A stretch of DNA of 64,000 nucleotides, taken from Thiomonas arsenitoxydans (GTDB lineage Bacteria > Pseudomonadota > Gammaproteobacteria > Burkholderiales > Burkholderiaceae_C). Location: NCBI RefSeq assembly GCF_000253115.1, contig NC_014145.1, forward strand, positions 2,418,001 through 2,482,000. Reading direction: 5' to 3'. Made by a program: the position numbers and the translations under genes. A model generated the notes under the pieces. The model was not told the DNA's origin and did no database searches. It worked only from the letters and a program-made list of their open reading frames with translations. Position 1 is the stretch's first letter; every line of letters begins with the position of its first letter. Positions 28,165 through 38,254 of this stretch are shown here, piece after piece.

Positions 28165-28406
28165 GCTGCGCTCCCTTTTGCGATTTCAGTCGGTATCTAT
28201 TTTTGCACTCAAATGTTGCCTTGCACTCCCCCAACTGAGCGACGCTGATCCAGTGCTGGATGGTGCTGCAAGAAAGCCCAAGCAGACCTGCGGAGGCGTA
28301 ACGTCGAGCAGATGGGACGCGGCCCTTGCCCCCCCCGGAAAATGGGAGTTCTTGGTCACTACAGGGTCATTGCAGGGACAAATTGATGTCCGAAAGACGA
28401 AAAAAA
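28165..28406. other. Non-coding stretch between the glycan cassette and the tRNA terminator
   Basis: No convincing gene. It should contain the promoter of the minus-strand cassette. A minus-strand frame here resembles a helix-turn-helix for about 25 residues (SAGLLGLSCSTIQHWISVA) but has no start or extended family match, so I do not call it a gene. Confidence 0.3.
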
Positions 28407-28427
28407 GCCCACAGTGTTAGTGTGGGC
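28401..28427 (-). terminator. Intrinsic terminator after tRNA-Cys
   Basis: Stem GCCCACA/TGTGGGC (28407-28413 and 28421-28427) with a 7-nt loop. On the minus strand it is followed by a run of seven T residues. It lies 33 nt past the tRNA-Cys 3' end. Confidence 0.85.
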
Positions 28428-28459
28428 CAATCCTGTAAGCTGTTGTTTTTACAGATATT

Positions 28460-28533
28460 TGGAGGCGGGGGTCGGAATCGAACCGGCATAGACGGCTTTG
28501 CAGGCCGCTGCATAACCACTCTGCCACCCCGCC
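28460..28533 (-). tRNA. tRNA-Cys (GCA)
   Basis: 74 nt including an encoded CCA. The acceptor stem is GGCGGGG/CCCCGCC with discriminator U. The anticodon GCA (complement of 28499-28501) lies in a loop flanked by a perfect GC-rich stem, and the T-loop reads GGTTCGATTCC. Its 3' end faces the AT-rich cassette. Confidence 0.96.
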
Positions 28534-28665
28534 GGGCGACTTGGCTGCGTAAAGATTAGAGATCGTACGCAAAACCGCAGGATGCTGCAGCGCTGACCCC
28601 GGCTTGATCTGCCATTGGTCAAACCCTGTGTCGTCACAGGAAAGCGACAACATGCACCGGACACA

Positions 28666-28693
28666 AAAAAGGGAAGCTTGGCTTCCCTTTTTT
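28666..28693. terminator. Bidirectional terminator between tRNA-Gly and tRNA-Cys
   Basis: GGGAAGC/GCTTCCC (28671-28677, 28681-28687) with a 3-nt loop, flanked by six A on one side and six T on the other. It would end the tRNA-Gly transcript on the minus strand before tRNA-Cys, so tRNA-Cys needs readthrough or its own promoter in the next 130 bp. Confidence 0.85.
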
Positions 28694-28703
28694 GCTGAGA
28701 ATT

Positions 28704-28779
<76 letters not shown>

Positions 28780-28841
28780 GTAAAACAATTATTTTCGCAG
28801 CGCCTGAACCGCTTGTCAACACTCGCTCGTAAAAAGATTGA

Positions 28842-29741
28842 TCAATGCAAGCCGCGTTCGTCAGGCTCGTCCACTGAGGTGGCGATCACGCTAACCGGGC
28901 GGCCCTTGAGACGATGCCACACATAGACGCCATAGCCGGACAATCCATATAGAACAAACAAGCCAAACAACACCAGCGGAGGCTGGTACGCGATCAGACC
29001 GATCAACAGCACGATGAGAAAGATGCTGATGAACGGCACGCTGCGGCGAAAGCTCACGTCCTTGAAGCTGTAGAACGGCACGTTGGTCACCATGGTGAGT
29101 CCGGCGAAAAGCGTGATGACAAAACTGAACCAGGCGACATGCGCGCCCTGCACACCGGCATCCGTCATGATCCAGAGAAAACCGGCCACCAGCGCGGCAG
29201 CTGCCGGACTGGGCAGGCCTTGAAAGTAGCGTTTGTCGATCACCGCAACATTGGTGTTGAAACGCGCAAGCCGCAGAGCCGCCCCTGCGCAATACACAAA
29301 GGCGGCCAACCAGCCCAGCTTGCCCAGACCGCGCAGCGACCATTCATAAATGATGAGCGCAGGGGCCGCACCGAACGACACCATGTCGGCGAGCGAGTCG
29401 AACTGGGCGCCGAATTCGCTTTGGGTATTGGTCATCCGCGCAACCCGGCCATCTAGGCTGTCGAGCACCATGGCGGCGAAAATGGCCGTGGCCGCGGAGT
29501 CGTATCGCCCGCTCATCGCCATCACGATGGCGTAGAAGCCGCAGAACAACGCGGCAGCGGTGAAGGAGTTGGGCAGAAGATAAATGCCGCGCCGACGACG
29601 GTGTGCAGGATCGTCGTCAGGCTCAGGCGGCTGATAGGTCATCTCCGGCGACCGAGGCGTATCGGCCTTTGGAGGCGCATCTGTCCGTTCCGTCAAACTG
29701 GCCTGCGGGGGAAATTGGGCCACATTTCGCGACATGCTCAA
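28842..29741 (-). CDS. pssA: CDP-diacylglycerol--serine O-phosphatidyltransferase
   Basis: 299 residues. It makes phosphatidylserine from CDP-diacylglycerol. The CDP-alcohol phosphotransferase motif is seen as SLDGRVARMTN...GAQFDSLADMVSFG, with the expected Asp spacing. About eight membrane segments follow a polar N-terminal extension of some 50 residues. Psd, encoded 36 bp upstream, decarboxylates the product to phosphatidylethanolamine. Confidence 0.94.
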   Translation of the reverse strand: MSMSRNVAQFPPQASLTERTDAPPKADTPRSPEMTYQPPEPDDDPAHRRRRGIYLLPNSFTAAALFCGFYAIVMAMSGRYDSAATAIFAAMVLDSLDGRVARMTNTQSEFGAQFDSLADMVSFGAAPALIIYEWSLRGLGKLGWLAAFVYCAGAALRLARFNTNVAVIDKRYFQGLPSPAAAALVAGFLWIMTDAGVQGAHVAWFSFVITLFAGLTMVTNVPFYSFKDVSFRRSVPFISIFLIVLLIGLIAYQPPLVLFGLFVLYGLSGYGVYVWHRLKGRPVSVIATSVDEPDERGLH

Positions 29742-29777
29742 CCTCTCTGAACGAATAGACGTCTTAAGAAAAGGACT

Positions 29778-30419
29778 TCAGGCAGCGAAATCGGCCAGCA
29801 CGGTGCTGCTGGCGTAAACCTTGTCTCCGATCGAAACGCGCGACTGTGTGTCCAGCGGCAGATAGACATCGACACGCGAACCAAACCGGATGAATCCAAA
29901 CCGTTGCCCGCGCTGCAGGGCATCGCCCGCCTTGACGTAGCAAAGGATGCGCCGGGCAATCAAGCCGGCGACTTGCACGGCAGTCACCACACGACCATCG
30001 CAATCGATCACCAGCGCATTGCGCTCGTTTTGCTCGGAGGCTTTGTCGAGATCGGCGTTCACAAATTTACCCGGGAAATATTGCACATCGCGCAAGGCGC
30101 CGTCCACCGGGGCACGGTTTGAATGCACGTTGAACACGTTCATGAACACGCTGATCTTGAGGGCATCGCGCCCGGCGTAAGGGTCGAACGCGTGCGTAAT
30201 GGCCACGATGCGGCCATCGGCCGGGCTGAGAACGGCGAGCGGATCGCGAGGGATCGGACGGGCGGGATCACGAAAGAACTGCACCACGAAAATCGTCAGC
30301 AGCCAGATCGGCAATGACCACCAGAACCCGGCGAGCGCCCAAACGATCACGGAAAGCAGCACGCTGCTGGAAATAAAGGGCCAGCCTTCGCGAGCCAGAA
30401 TGGGATGGGGATAGGTCAT
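29778..30419 (-). CDS. psd: Phosphatidylserine decarboxylase proenzyme
   Basis: 213 residues, the short Psd class. The self-cleavage site is the Gly-Ser of [11 protein letters not shown] (G180-S181), where Ser becomes the pyruvoyl group. [12 protein letters not shown] is the family block. An N-terminal hydrophobic segment anchors it. It lies between ilvC (86 bp, with a 13-bp hairpin) and pssA. Confidence 0.94.
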   Translation of the reverse strand: MTYPHPILAREGWPFISSSVLLSVIVWALAGFWWSLPIWLLTIFVVQFFRDPARPIPRDPLAVLSPADGRIVAITHAFDPYAGRDALKISVFMNVFNVHSNRAPVDGALRDVQYFPGKFVNADLDKASEQNERNALVIDCDGRVVTAVQVAGLIARRILCYVKAGDALQRGQRFGFIRFGSRVDVYLPLDTQSRVSIGDKVYASSTVLADFAA

Positions 30420-30455
30420 GGGTGGAGTTTAGTCGCCGGAAGGCCCGGCATGAAG

Positions 30456-30485
30456 CACAACACCCGGCATGGGCCGGGTGTTGTG
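30456..30485 (-). other. Strong hairpin between ilvC and psd
   Basis: Perfect 13-bp arms (CACAACACCCGGC / GCCGGGTGTTGTG) with a 4-nt loop, beginning 20 nt after the ilvC stop. There is no T-tract on either strand, so a classic terminator is unlikely. It may protect the ilv mRNA 3' end or slow transcription into psd-pssA. Confidence 0.7.
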
Positions 30486-30505
30486 AAAGTCAAAGGGTCG
30501 GAAGA

Positions 30506-32093
<1,588 letters not shown>

Positions 32094-32282
32094 GAATTCA
32101 CTCCTCTACGCAGGCTTCGTGCGGCGCCGGTAAGCGTCGCCTGGCTGCTGCGAGATTGATGATGGAAGGGTGTGCAGCACTGCCGCACACGATAGGTCAA
32201 GGCACTTGCTGCAACTCCGCAGACCGCCGCGTCCGGTGAGACACGACCCCTGCAGAGCCGACAGCATTGCGCCTTTCAAAAA

Positions 32283-34073
32283 TCAGAGATCCTCCGACCC
32301 AAGCAACATATCGGTGATCCCCCGACCCGCCTGCACCATGGGCCAGACGTTCTCTGTGGGGTCCACCGAGATGTCGAGGAAGACCGTGCGGTCTTTCATC
32401 GCAAACGCCTTCTCCATGGCGGGGCGCAGGTCTTCGGGCTTGTCCACCTTGATGCCCACATGACCATAGGCTTCGGCGAGCTTGACGAAGTCGGGCAAGG
32501 AGTCCATGTAGGAATGCGAATAGCGGCCTTCGTACTCGATCTCCTGCCACTGCCGCACCATGCCAAGATAGCGGTTGTTAAGCAGGATGATCTTCACCGC
32601 CGTGCCATACTGCAGGCAGGTGGCAAGCTCCTGAATGTTCATCTGGATAGAGCCGTCACCGGTGACGCAAACGGCTTCGGCTTCGGGCTTGGCCAGCTTG
32701 ATGCCCATGGCGTAGGGCAGACCCACGCCCATGGTGCCGAGACCGCCCGAATTGATCCAGCGCCGCGGCTCGGGAAATTTATAGAGCTGCGCGGCCCACA
32801 TCTGATGCTGTCCAACGTCGGAGCAGATATAGGTCTCGCGGTCTTTGGTCAGCTCGTACAGCGTGTCGATCACAGCCTGCGGCTTGATGACCTCGGTCGA
32901 ATGCTCATAGGCGAGACAATCGCGCTTGCGCCACTCGTCGATCTGCGCCCACCAGGCCGCCAGCGCGCCGCCGTCGTTCTTGTTGCCCGCCTTGAAGGAC
33001 TGTTCGAGCTGATCGATGAGTTCCCGCAGCACCTCGCCGACATCGCCCACGATGGGCACGTCCACCTTCACCCGCTTCGAGATAGAGGAAGGATCGATGT
33101 CGATATGCACGATCTTGCGCTGGTTTTGCGCAAAATGCCCCGGATTGCCGATCACCCGGTCGTCGAACCGCACGCCCACCGCGAGCAGCACGTCGCAATG
33201 CTGCATCGCCATATTCGCCTCGAAGGTGCCGTGCATGCCAGGCATGCCGAGAAACTTCGGGTCTTCACCGGGCATCGCGCCCAGCCCCATCAGCGTATTG
33301 GTGCAGGGATACTTCAGCAAATCGGCCAGCTTGCGCAGTTCGGGAGACGCATTCGCCAGCACCACGCCGCCGCCCGTATAGATGTAGGGCCGCTTGGCCG
33401 AGAGCAGCAGTTGCACCGCCTTGCGGATCTGGCCACCGTGGCCCTTGCGCACCGGGTTGTAAGAGCGCATCTCCACGGTCTTGGGATACTCGAACTGAGT
33501 GGTATGGCGCGACACATCCTTGGGCACATCCACCACCACCGGGCCCGGCCGACCCGAACGGGCGATGTGGAACGCCTTTTTCATCGTGGCCGCCAGATCG
33601 CGCACATCCTTGACCAGGAAATTGTGCTTGACCACCGGGCGGGTGATGCCCACGGTGTCGCATTCCTGAAACGCATCCAGCCCGATGGCCGTCGTCGGCA
33701 CCTGCCCGGTGACGATCACCATCGGAATCGAGTCCATATACGCGGTGGCGATGCCCGTGATGGCATTGGTCGCCCCCGGCCCGGAGGTCACCAGGGCCAC
33801 GCCGACCTCGCCCGTCGCGCGGGCATACGCGTCTGCGGCATGAACCGCAGCCGCTTCCTGCCGCACCAGTACATGCTGGATCGAGGTTTGCTTGTAGAGC
33901 TCGTCGTAGATGTAGAGCACGGCCCCGCCGGGGTAGCCCCACATGAATTCGACGCCTTCTTCCTGAAGGCATCGCACCAGGATTTCTGCCCCGGTGAGTT
34001 CCTGCGCGCTTGCCGCGCAGGATTTTGATGCAGCCGTTGCGGCCGACTTGTGTTCTGTGCGATTCATTTCCAT
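32283..34073 (-). CDS. ilvB: Acetolactate synthase large (catalytic) subunit
   Basis: 596 residues, TPP-dependent. LQEEGVEFMWGYPGGAVL holds the catalytic Glu and the PGG loop, QEAAAVHAADAYARATG follows, and the TPP motif is CVTGDGSIQMNIQE...ILLNN. It condenses pyruvate with pyruvate or 2-oxobutyrate. The start at 34073 has AAGGTG five bases upstream. A second Met lies two codons downstream. The open frame to 34217 is leader. Confidence 0.96.
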   Translation of the reverse strand: MEMNRTEHKSAATAASKSCAASAQELTGAEILVRCLQEEGVEFMWGYPGGAVLYIYDELYKQTSIQHVLVRQEAAAVHAADAYARATGEVGVALVTSGPGATNAITGIATAYMDSIPMVIVTGQVPTTAIGLDAFQECDTVGITRPVVKHNFLVKDVRDLAATMKKAFHIARSGRPGPVVVDVPKDVSRHTTQFEYPKTVEMRSYNPVRKGHGGQIRKAVQLLLSAKRPYIYTGGGVVLANASPELRKLADLLKYPCTNTLMGLGAMPGEDPKFLGMPGMHGTFEANMAMQHCDVLLAVGVRFDDRVIGNPGHFAQNQRKIVHIDIDPSSISKRVKVDVPIVGDVGEVLRELIDQLEQSFKAGNKNDGGALAAWWAQIDEWRKRDCLAYEHSTEVIKPQAVIDTLYELTKDRETYICSDVGQHQMWAAQLYKFPEPRRWINSGGLGTMGVGLPYAMGIKLAKPEAEAVCVTGDGSIQMNIQELATCLQYGTAVKIILLNNRYLGMVRQWQEIEYEGRYSHSYMDSLPDFVKLAEAYGHVGIKVDKPEDLRPAMEKAFAMKDRTVFLDISVDPTENVWPMVQAGRGITDMLLGSEDL

Positions 34074-34449
34074 GAGTTCACCTTGTGAATTTCTCTGACG
34101 AAAGACTTCAGGTCTCCCTCGGCACCCGCTTGTGGCCGGCCTTTGGGATACACGTGCGATCTGGAACGTTGTGGGCGCGGCAGATGATGCAAATCGCATT
34201 TCACCTTGTTGCTGCACTGAGGCTCAGACCAAACGGAGCTTGGCAGTGTAGTGCAGCGCAGCACTGCTGCACATGATCGTGGGGATTTTGGTCTCGCATC
34301 AGAACGGACTGACGCCCCAACGTCGCCCCAACGCCGGTCGGCTGGTTGAGCTTCCTGAGCCCGTCCTGTAGCCCATTTGGTGCAACGATGCGCCATTGCA
34401 TAATGTGCAGTTGCCTCTCATCCTCACGGACCGCACGACGTCCGACTCG
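34074..34449. other. Divergent control region ilvB / sigma factor (376 bp, no gene)
   Basis: No supported gene. It contains an inverted repeat GTGCAGC/GCTGCAC at 34251-34272 with an 8-nt loop in the ilvB leader. On the plus strand, TTGGTG-N16-CATAAT (34377-34404) could be the sigma-gene promoter. A minus-strand open frame has no run of Ile, Val or Leu codons, so leader-peptide attenuation of ilv is not indicated. Confidence 0.4.
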
Positions 34450-35013
34450 ATGGCCACCGAACGAGAACTCAACGAATTCCTCGCCAGCATCGACAAGCGC
34501 GCTTTTTTGCGCGCCGCGTTCTCGACGCGCGACGACGACGCCGCGATGGATCTGGTGCAGGAGGCGATGATCAGCCTGGCGACCAAATACGCCGACAAAC
34601 CGCGCCAGGAGTTGCCGCTGCTGTTCCAGCGCATTCTGACCAATGCCATTCTCGACTGGCATCGCAAGCGCAAGGTGCGCAGAGCGCTGTTCAGCAATCT
34701 GTCGGATTTTGAATCTCAGGAAAGCGAGGGCGAATTTGACCTGCTCGAAACACTGGAACTCGAAGCACTGAGCGAGCATCTCGAAAGCGCCGAAACCCAG
34801 GTTCAGCGCATGCAGATCCTGAAACATCTCGAAACTGAAATTTCGCGTTTGCCCGCACGTCAACGGGAAGCGTTTTTGTTACGTTATTGGGAGGAACTCG
34901 ACGTTGCCGAAACCGCGCAAGCCATGGGCTGCTCGGAAGGCAGCGTCAAAACGCATTGCTCGCGCGCCATCCATTCGCTGGCACGCGTTTTGAAAGCCCA
35001 GGGCTACTCATGA
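34450..35013 (+). CDS. ECF-like RNA polymerase sigma factor
   Basis: 187 residues. The sigma-70 region 2 covers about 25-85 (DDDAAMDLVQEAMISLATKY, and ILDWHRKRKVRR for -10 recognition). Region 4 covers about 130-185 (SRLPARQREAFLLRYWEEL and the helix-turn-helix AETAQAMGCSEGSVKTHCS). Regions 1 and 3 are missing, as in ECF factors. I prefer the ATG at 34450 (MATERELNEFLASI); a TTG at 34396 is possible. Its stop overlaps the DUF3619 start by 4 bp, the arrangement expected of a sigma/anti-sigma pair. Confidence 0.85.
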   Translation: MATERELNEFLASIDKRAFLRAAFSTRDDDAAMDLVQEAMISLATKYADKPRQELPLLFQRILTNAILDWHRKRKVRRALFSNLSDFESQESEGEFDLLETLELEALSEHLESAETQVQRMQILKHLETEISRLPARQREAFLLRYWEELDVAETAQAMGCSEGSVKTHCSRAIHSLARVLKAQGYS

Positions 35014-35429
35014 AAAACGACGCAACCGATCCGCTGCGCCCCAAAGTCGAAGCCCGCCTTGCGCAGCAACTCGCCACACGGCTGCAACAGGCCGAGCGGC
35101 AGATCACGCCCGAACAGTCCGAGCGCCTCAAGGCCCTGCGGCTGATGGCGGTCGCCCAGATTCAGCCCGTTTCGGCAACTGCTGCCGTCGCGCAGGGCCG
35201 CGCCCTTTCGCTGGTGGGTCCCTCGCTCTGGAGGTCGTGGCTGTTTCGTTTCGGCGCCGTTCTGCCGCTGATCGTGCTGGTCGTCGGCCTGCTGGTCTTG
35301 CAAGACTATCAACAGGAACGGTTCATCCGCGTCACGGCCGACATCGACACCGCCCTTTTGCTGGGCGATTTGCCGCCAGCGGCCTACGCCGATCCCGGAT
35401 TTGCCCGCTACCTCAAGCTGGAGCGCTGA
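35010..35429 (+). CDS. DUF3619 protein, one-helix membrane protein, candidate anti-sigma factor
   Basis: 139 residues. A soluble, helical N-terminal part (1-78, rich in Gln, Leu and Arg) is followed by one membrane helix (about 80-98, FGAVLPLIVLVVGLLVL) and a 40-residue periplasmic tail ending FARYLKLER. Size, topology and the ATGA overlap with the sigma gene resemble anti-sigma factors, although there is no zinc-binding HxxxCxxC motif. The family has no assigned function; the anti-sigma role is inference. Confidence 0.7.
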   Translation: MKNDATDPLRPKVEARLAQQLATRLQQAERQITPEQSERLKALRLMAVAQIQPVSATAAVAQGRALSLVGPSLWRSWLFRFGAVLPLIVLVVGLLVLQDYQQERFIRVTADIDTALLLGDLPPAAYADPGFARYLKLER

Positions 35430-36094
35430 TGACTTTGCGCCCCTGTCCTCCACGCCTGATGGAGCGCCCCCTCCTGTTTCAGTCGGCTCTGTTTCAGTCC
35501 GCCTTGCTGCTGGGCCTGTTCGTGGCCCTGCTGTTCTGCGTCACTCCGACGCATGCGGCTGAAGCGCCGCCGAGCTGGCAACACCTCAGCGCGACGCAGC
35601 AGCACATTCTTGCCCCCCTGAAAGCCGATTGGAGCGAGTTCGATCACGACCGCAAGAAAAAATGGCTCGACATCGCCGCCCGCTATCCAGCAATGAGTCC
35701 GCAGCAGCAAAAAACCCTGCAGCAGCGGATGAATGAGTGGGCGCACCTCAGTCCGGAAAAACGTCGTCTGGCGCGCGAAAATTTTCTCTCCACCGGCAAG
35801 ACGCCGCAGCAAAGCCGCCGCGAAGCCTGGGAGGCCTACCAAAAACTGCCTCAGGCCGAACGTGAACGGCTCAAGGAAGAAGCCCGGCATCCCAAACCCC
35901 ACCCCGGACAGGTGGGCAAATATTTGCAGGAAAAACAGGCTGCTGCAAGCCACGCGCAGCCTGTCAAGCCACCTGTCAAGCCGCCCGTCAAACCCGCGCC
36001 CCAGCCGCCTCTCCCGGCATCGGCGCCGATACCCGCCAAAGTCGCTTCCGCCGCCCTGCCTTGTGCGGATGTGCTGCGCTGCCCGGCCCGCTAA
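35429..36094 (+). CDS. DUF3106 exported proline-rich protein
   Basis: 221 residues. A signal peptide or anchor (about 15-43, ending TPTHA) is followed by a helical repeat-like region with WQHLSATQQHILAPLKADW, MSPQQQKTLQQRMNEW and LSPEKRRLARENF. This gives way to a Pro-rich tail with tandem PVKPPVKPPVKP. The start ATG overlaps the DUF3619 stop (TGATG). A Met at 35459 is an alternative start. DUF3106 has no assigned function; the helical repeats recall periplasmic stress sensors such as CpxP/ZraP, but I see no clear LTxxQ motif. Confidence 0.7.
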   Translation: MTLRPCPPRLMERPLLFQSALFQSALLLGLFVALLFCVTPTHAAEAPPSWQHLSATQQHILAPLKADWSEFDHDRKKKWLDIAARYPAMSPQQQKTLQQRMNEWAHLSPEKRRLARENFLSTGKTPQQSRREAWEAYQKLPQAERERLKEEARHPKPHPGQVGKYLQEKQAAASHAQPVKPPVKPPVKPAPQPPLPASAPIPAKVASAALPCADVLRCPAR

Positions 36095-36129
36095 GTTCGT
36101 ACTGCGGGCGCACGTCTTCGCCCAAATCC

Positions 36130-36627
36130 ATGCTTTCTCTAAACGCGCCCCCAATGCGCCGACGCCTGGCCTGTCTGTTCTATGAAGGGCTCATACTGCT
36201 GGGCCTGTCCCTAGTCACTGCGGCGGTCACGCTAGGGCTACTGCACTTATTGGGTTTGCCGCAGGCGTCCGCAACACACCGAGTCATCCTCCAAGTCGCA
36301 GAATTCGTTGCGCTCACCGGCTATGGCGCCGGGTTCTGGAGTGCAGGTCGACAAACGCTGCCCATGAAGGTCTGGAAAATCGCTCTGGTCACCCCATGCG
36401 GGGCGCCGCTCGGTCTTGGGCGGGCACTATGGCGCGCCGTTCTGGCTTGGCTCTGGGTCGTCCCCGCCCTGACCTTGGCTGCGGCCCTGCAACTTTCGCC
36501 GGAGGAGACCGGCTGGCTGCTCGCGGCGGGCATTTTGCTGTGGGCCGGCACCAGCCTGCTGCGTAAAGACCGTCAGTATCTGCACGATGTGCTCGCGGGC
36601 ACGCGCCTGGTGCCCGCAAACGGATAA
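36130..36627 (+). CDS. RDD family membrane protein
   Basis: 165 residues with about four hydrophobic segments. The opening APPMRRRLACLFYEGLILL is the RDD-type R...D/E helix, and the end has LLRKDRQYLHDVLAGTRLV, the second RDD signature. The function of this family is mostly unknown; some members move ions. It is 35 bp after the DUF3106 gene and 6 bp before the PAP2 gene. The first ATG is 36130; a second at 36154 is also possible. Confidence 0.7.
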   Translation: MLSLNAPPMRRRLACLFYEGLILLGLSLVTAAVTLGLLHLLGLPQASATHRVILQVAEFVALTGYGAGFWSAGRQTLPMKVWKIALVTPCGAPLGLGRALWRAVLAWLWVVPALTLAAALQLSPEETGWLLAAGILLWAGTSLLRKDRQYLHDVLAGTRLVPANG

Positions 36628-36633
36628 CCGCCC

Positions 36634-37224
36634 ATGAAACTCGACCCTCACGCCCTCTGGTACGCATGGGACGGCTGGAATGCCCGCCTATTCCTCGCCA
36701 TCAATCACGCCGGAGACAACACGGTGTGGAACAACGCCGCACGCCTGGGCACCGCCTTGGGCGACCATCATCTGCTGCCGGTCTACCTCGGCCTGCTGCT
36801 GACCCTCGCGATGCGCTGGCCCCGGCTGATTTCTCTGCGCAGTGTGCTGGTCTATGCCTGGGCCAATCTGCTGTTGTTTGTCTCGATTTACGGCGTACTC
36901 CAACCCTGGGCCCACTTTCCGCGACCGCTTGAGGTTTTCGGGCCGCAGATGGTTCATGTACTTGGAGAACCCAAGTTTGCGCACAGCTTTCCCTCGGGTC
37001 ACGCGGCATTTGCCATGGTGCTCGCCGCAAGTCTGGCCTTTTCGCTGCCCCGCCCCTGGAGCGTCGTGCTGTGGCTGTTCGCGCTTTGGGTGGCATGGTC
37101 ACGCATCGCCGTCGGCGCGCACTTCCCGGCTGACGTGATCGGCGGGGCGTTCGTGGGCGCCCTGTGCGTCTTGGTGGCGTACGGGCTCGCTAGGTTGTGG
37201 ATTCGGGGCGCGAAGCCCGCATAA
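36634..37224 (+). CDS. PAP2 superfamily membrane phosphatase
   Basis: 196 residues. The three phosphatase motifs are visible: PWAHFPRP, the SFPSGHAAF block with the catalytic His, and SRIAVGAHFPADVIGG with the His nucleophile. About six membrane helices are predicted. Likely substrates are undecaprenyl diphosphate or phosphatidate/PGP at the periplasmic face. The last 126 bp overlap the 3' end of the convergent EamA gene. Confidence 0.85.
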   Translation: MKLDPHALWYAWDGWNARLFLAINHAGDNTVWNNAARLGTALGDHHLLPVYLGLLLTLAMRWPRLISLRSVLVYAWANLLLFVSIYGVLQPWAHFPRPLEVFGPQMVHVLGEPKFAHSFPSGHAAFAMVLAASLAFSLPRPWSVVLWLFALWVAWSRIAVGAHFPADVIGGAFVGALCVLVAYGLARLWIRGAKPA

Positions 37225-38163
37225 GGCAGACGCCGTCTCATTCATCTGTTTCGCAGGGCGAGTGGCATGCCAAGCTGCAAACACCATCAGACCACCTCCC
37301 AGCCAGCCCGGTATCGTCATCTTCTCGCCCAGCAGAGCAACGCCAACCAACACGCCAAACAAAGGCTCGCTACCCATCAACAACGAGACCCGGCTGGGGC
37401 TCGTGCGAGACGCCGCATAGTTCTGCGCAAAGAAAGCAAATACGGTGCACAGCAACACCAGAAACGCCATCCCGGCCCAGAAACTGGCCCGCAGGGGAAT
37501 GGACGGCCAGTGTGGCCCGCGCCAGACCCACACCAGGGCAGCCAACCCCACCGTCACCACGCCCGATTGAACGGCGGTCAAAGTCAGTGCGGGCAAGGCA
37601 TGACGGGCTGCAAGCCGTCTGGTTTGAGTCACCATCACGGCCCTCAGCAAGGCAGCGAGAAGCACCAGCGCATCGCCCAAGCCCGGGCGGCCGATTCCCG
37701 ATGTTGCCGACAGCAAGCCCGCTCCGATCACCGACAAACCCGCCGCCTGCCACACGCGCAAGGTGGGCGGCTGCCCCAATAGCGCCCATTCGACCAGTGG
37801 CGTCAGCGCGACACAAAGACTGATGAGCAGAGCAGCGTTTGCTGCAGTCGTCAACGTGACGCCGTAGGTTTCGCAGAGAAACACGGCCAGCAGGTTGAGT
37901 CCCAGTATCGAGCCGACCGCCAATCCGCCTCGCCATTGCGCCGTAAACAGGGGACGCAAGGTCGGCGACAGGATCAGAAAGGTCAAACCAAAGCGCAGGG
38001 CGAGCAAGTCGAGCACCGGCCACTGCTGAGCCAACAATTTGGTCACCCCATAACTGCCACCCCAAACTGCCGCAACCAGTAGAAGCAGCACTTCAGGCAC
38101 ACCCAGGTTGAGCGCATGAAATGCGGGCGCTGAGGCCGCGCGCTTGATAGGCGGATTTGTCAT
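37099..38163 (-). CDS. EamA/DMT-family exporter
   Basis: 354 residues. Ten membrane helices in two EamA halves: LLLVAAVWGGSYGVTKLL opens the first, and FFAQNYAASRTSPSRVSLL with EPLFGVLVGVALLGEK is the second-half signature. The last 48 residues (from about MNETASALCG) are polar, Arg/Pro-rich and read antisense through the PAP2 3' end, so they may be a recent extension after stop loss. It is divergent from a LysR gene, a common regulator/exporter pairing. Confidence 0.82.
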   Translation of the reverse strand: MTNPPIKRAASAPAFHALNLGVPEVLLLLVAAVWGGSYGVTKLLAQQWPVLDLLALRFGLTFLILSPTLRPLFTAQWRGGLAVGSILGLNLLAVFLCETYGVTLTTAANAALLISLCVALTPLVEWALLGQPPTLRVWQAAGLSVIGAGLLSATSGIGRPGLGDALVLLAALLRAVMVTQTRRLAARHALPALTLTAVQSGVVTVGLAALVWVWRGPHWPSIPLRASFWAGMAFLVLLCTVFAFFAQNYAASRTSPSRVSLLMGSEPLFGVLVGVALLGEKMTIPGWLGGGLMVFAAWHATRPAKQMNETASALCGLRAPNPQPSEPVRHQDAQGAHERPADHVSREVRADGDA

Positions 38164-38254
38164 CGAAAGACCTGCATAAGATGGAGCGTTGTCCCATTGT
38201 TGGGCGTGCATCCCTGGCAAACCAGACCCTCCACCGGAACAGGACTATTGCGCC

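Noticed and set aside
28165..28330. Minus-strand frame resembling a helix-turn-helix (SAGLLGLSCSTIQHWISVA), possible transposase remnant
   Set aside because: No start codon, no longer family match, and it overlaps the acetyltransferase start in another frame; the similarity is too short to trust.
24752..28533. Attachment-site repeat of the tRNA-Cys 3' end that would mark an integrated island
   Set aside because: I looked for the tRNA 3' sequence near 24.75 kb and found none; no integrase gene is present.
34074..34396. Leader peptide for attenuation of ilvB
   Set aside because: The minus-strand open frame has no cluster of Ile, Val or Leu codons and no terminator/antiterminator pair.
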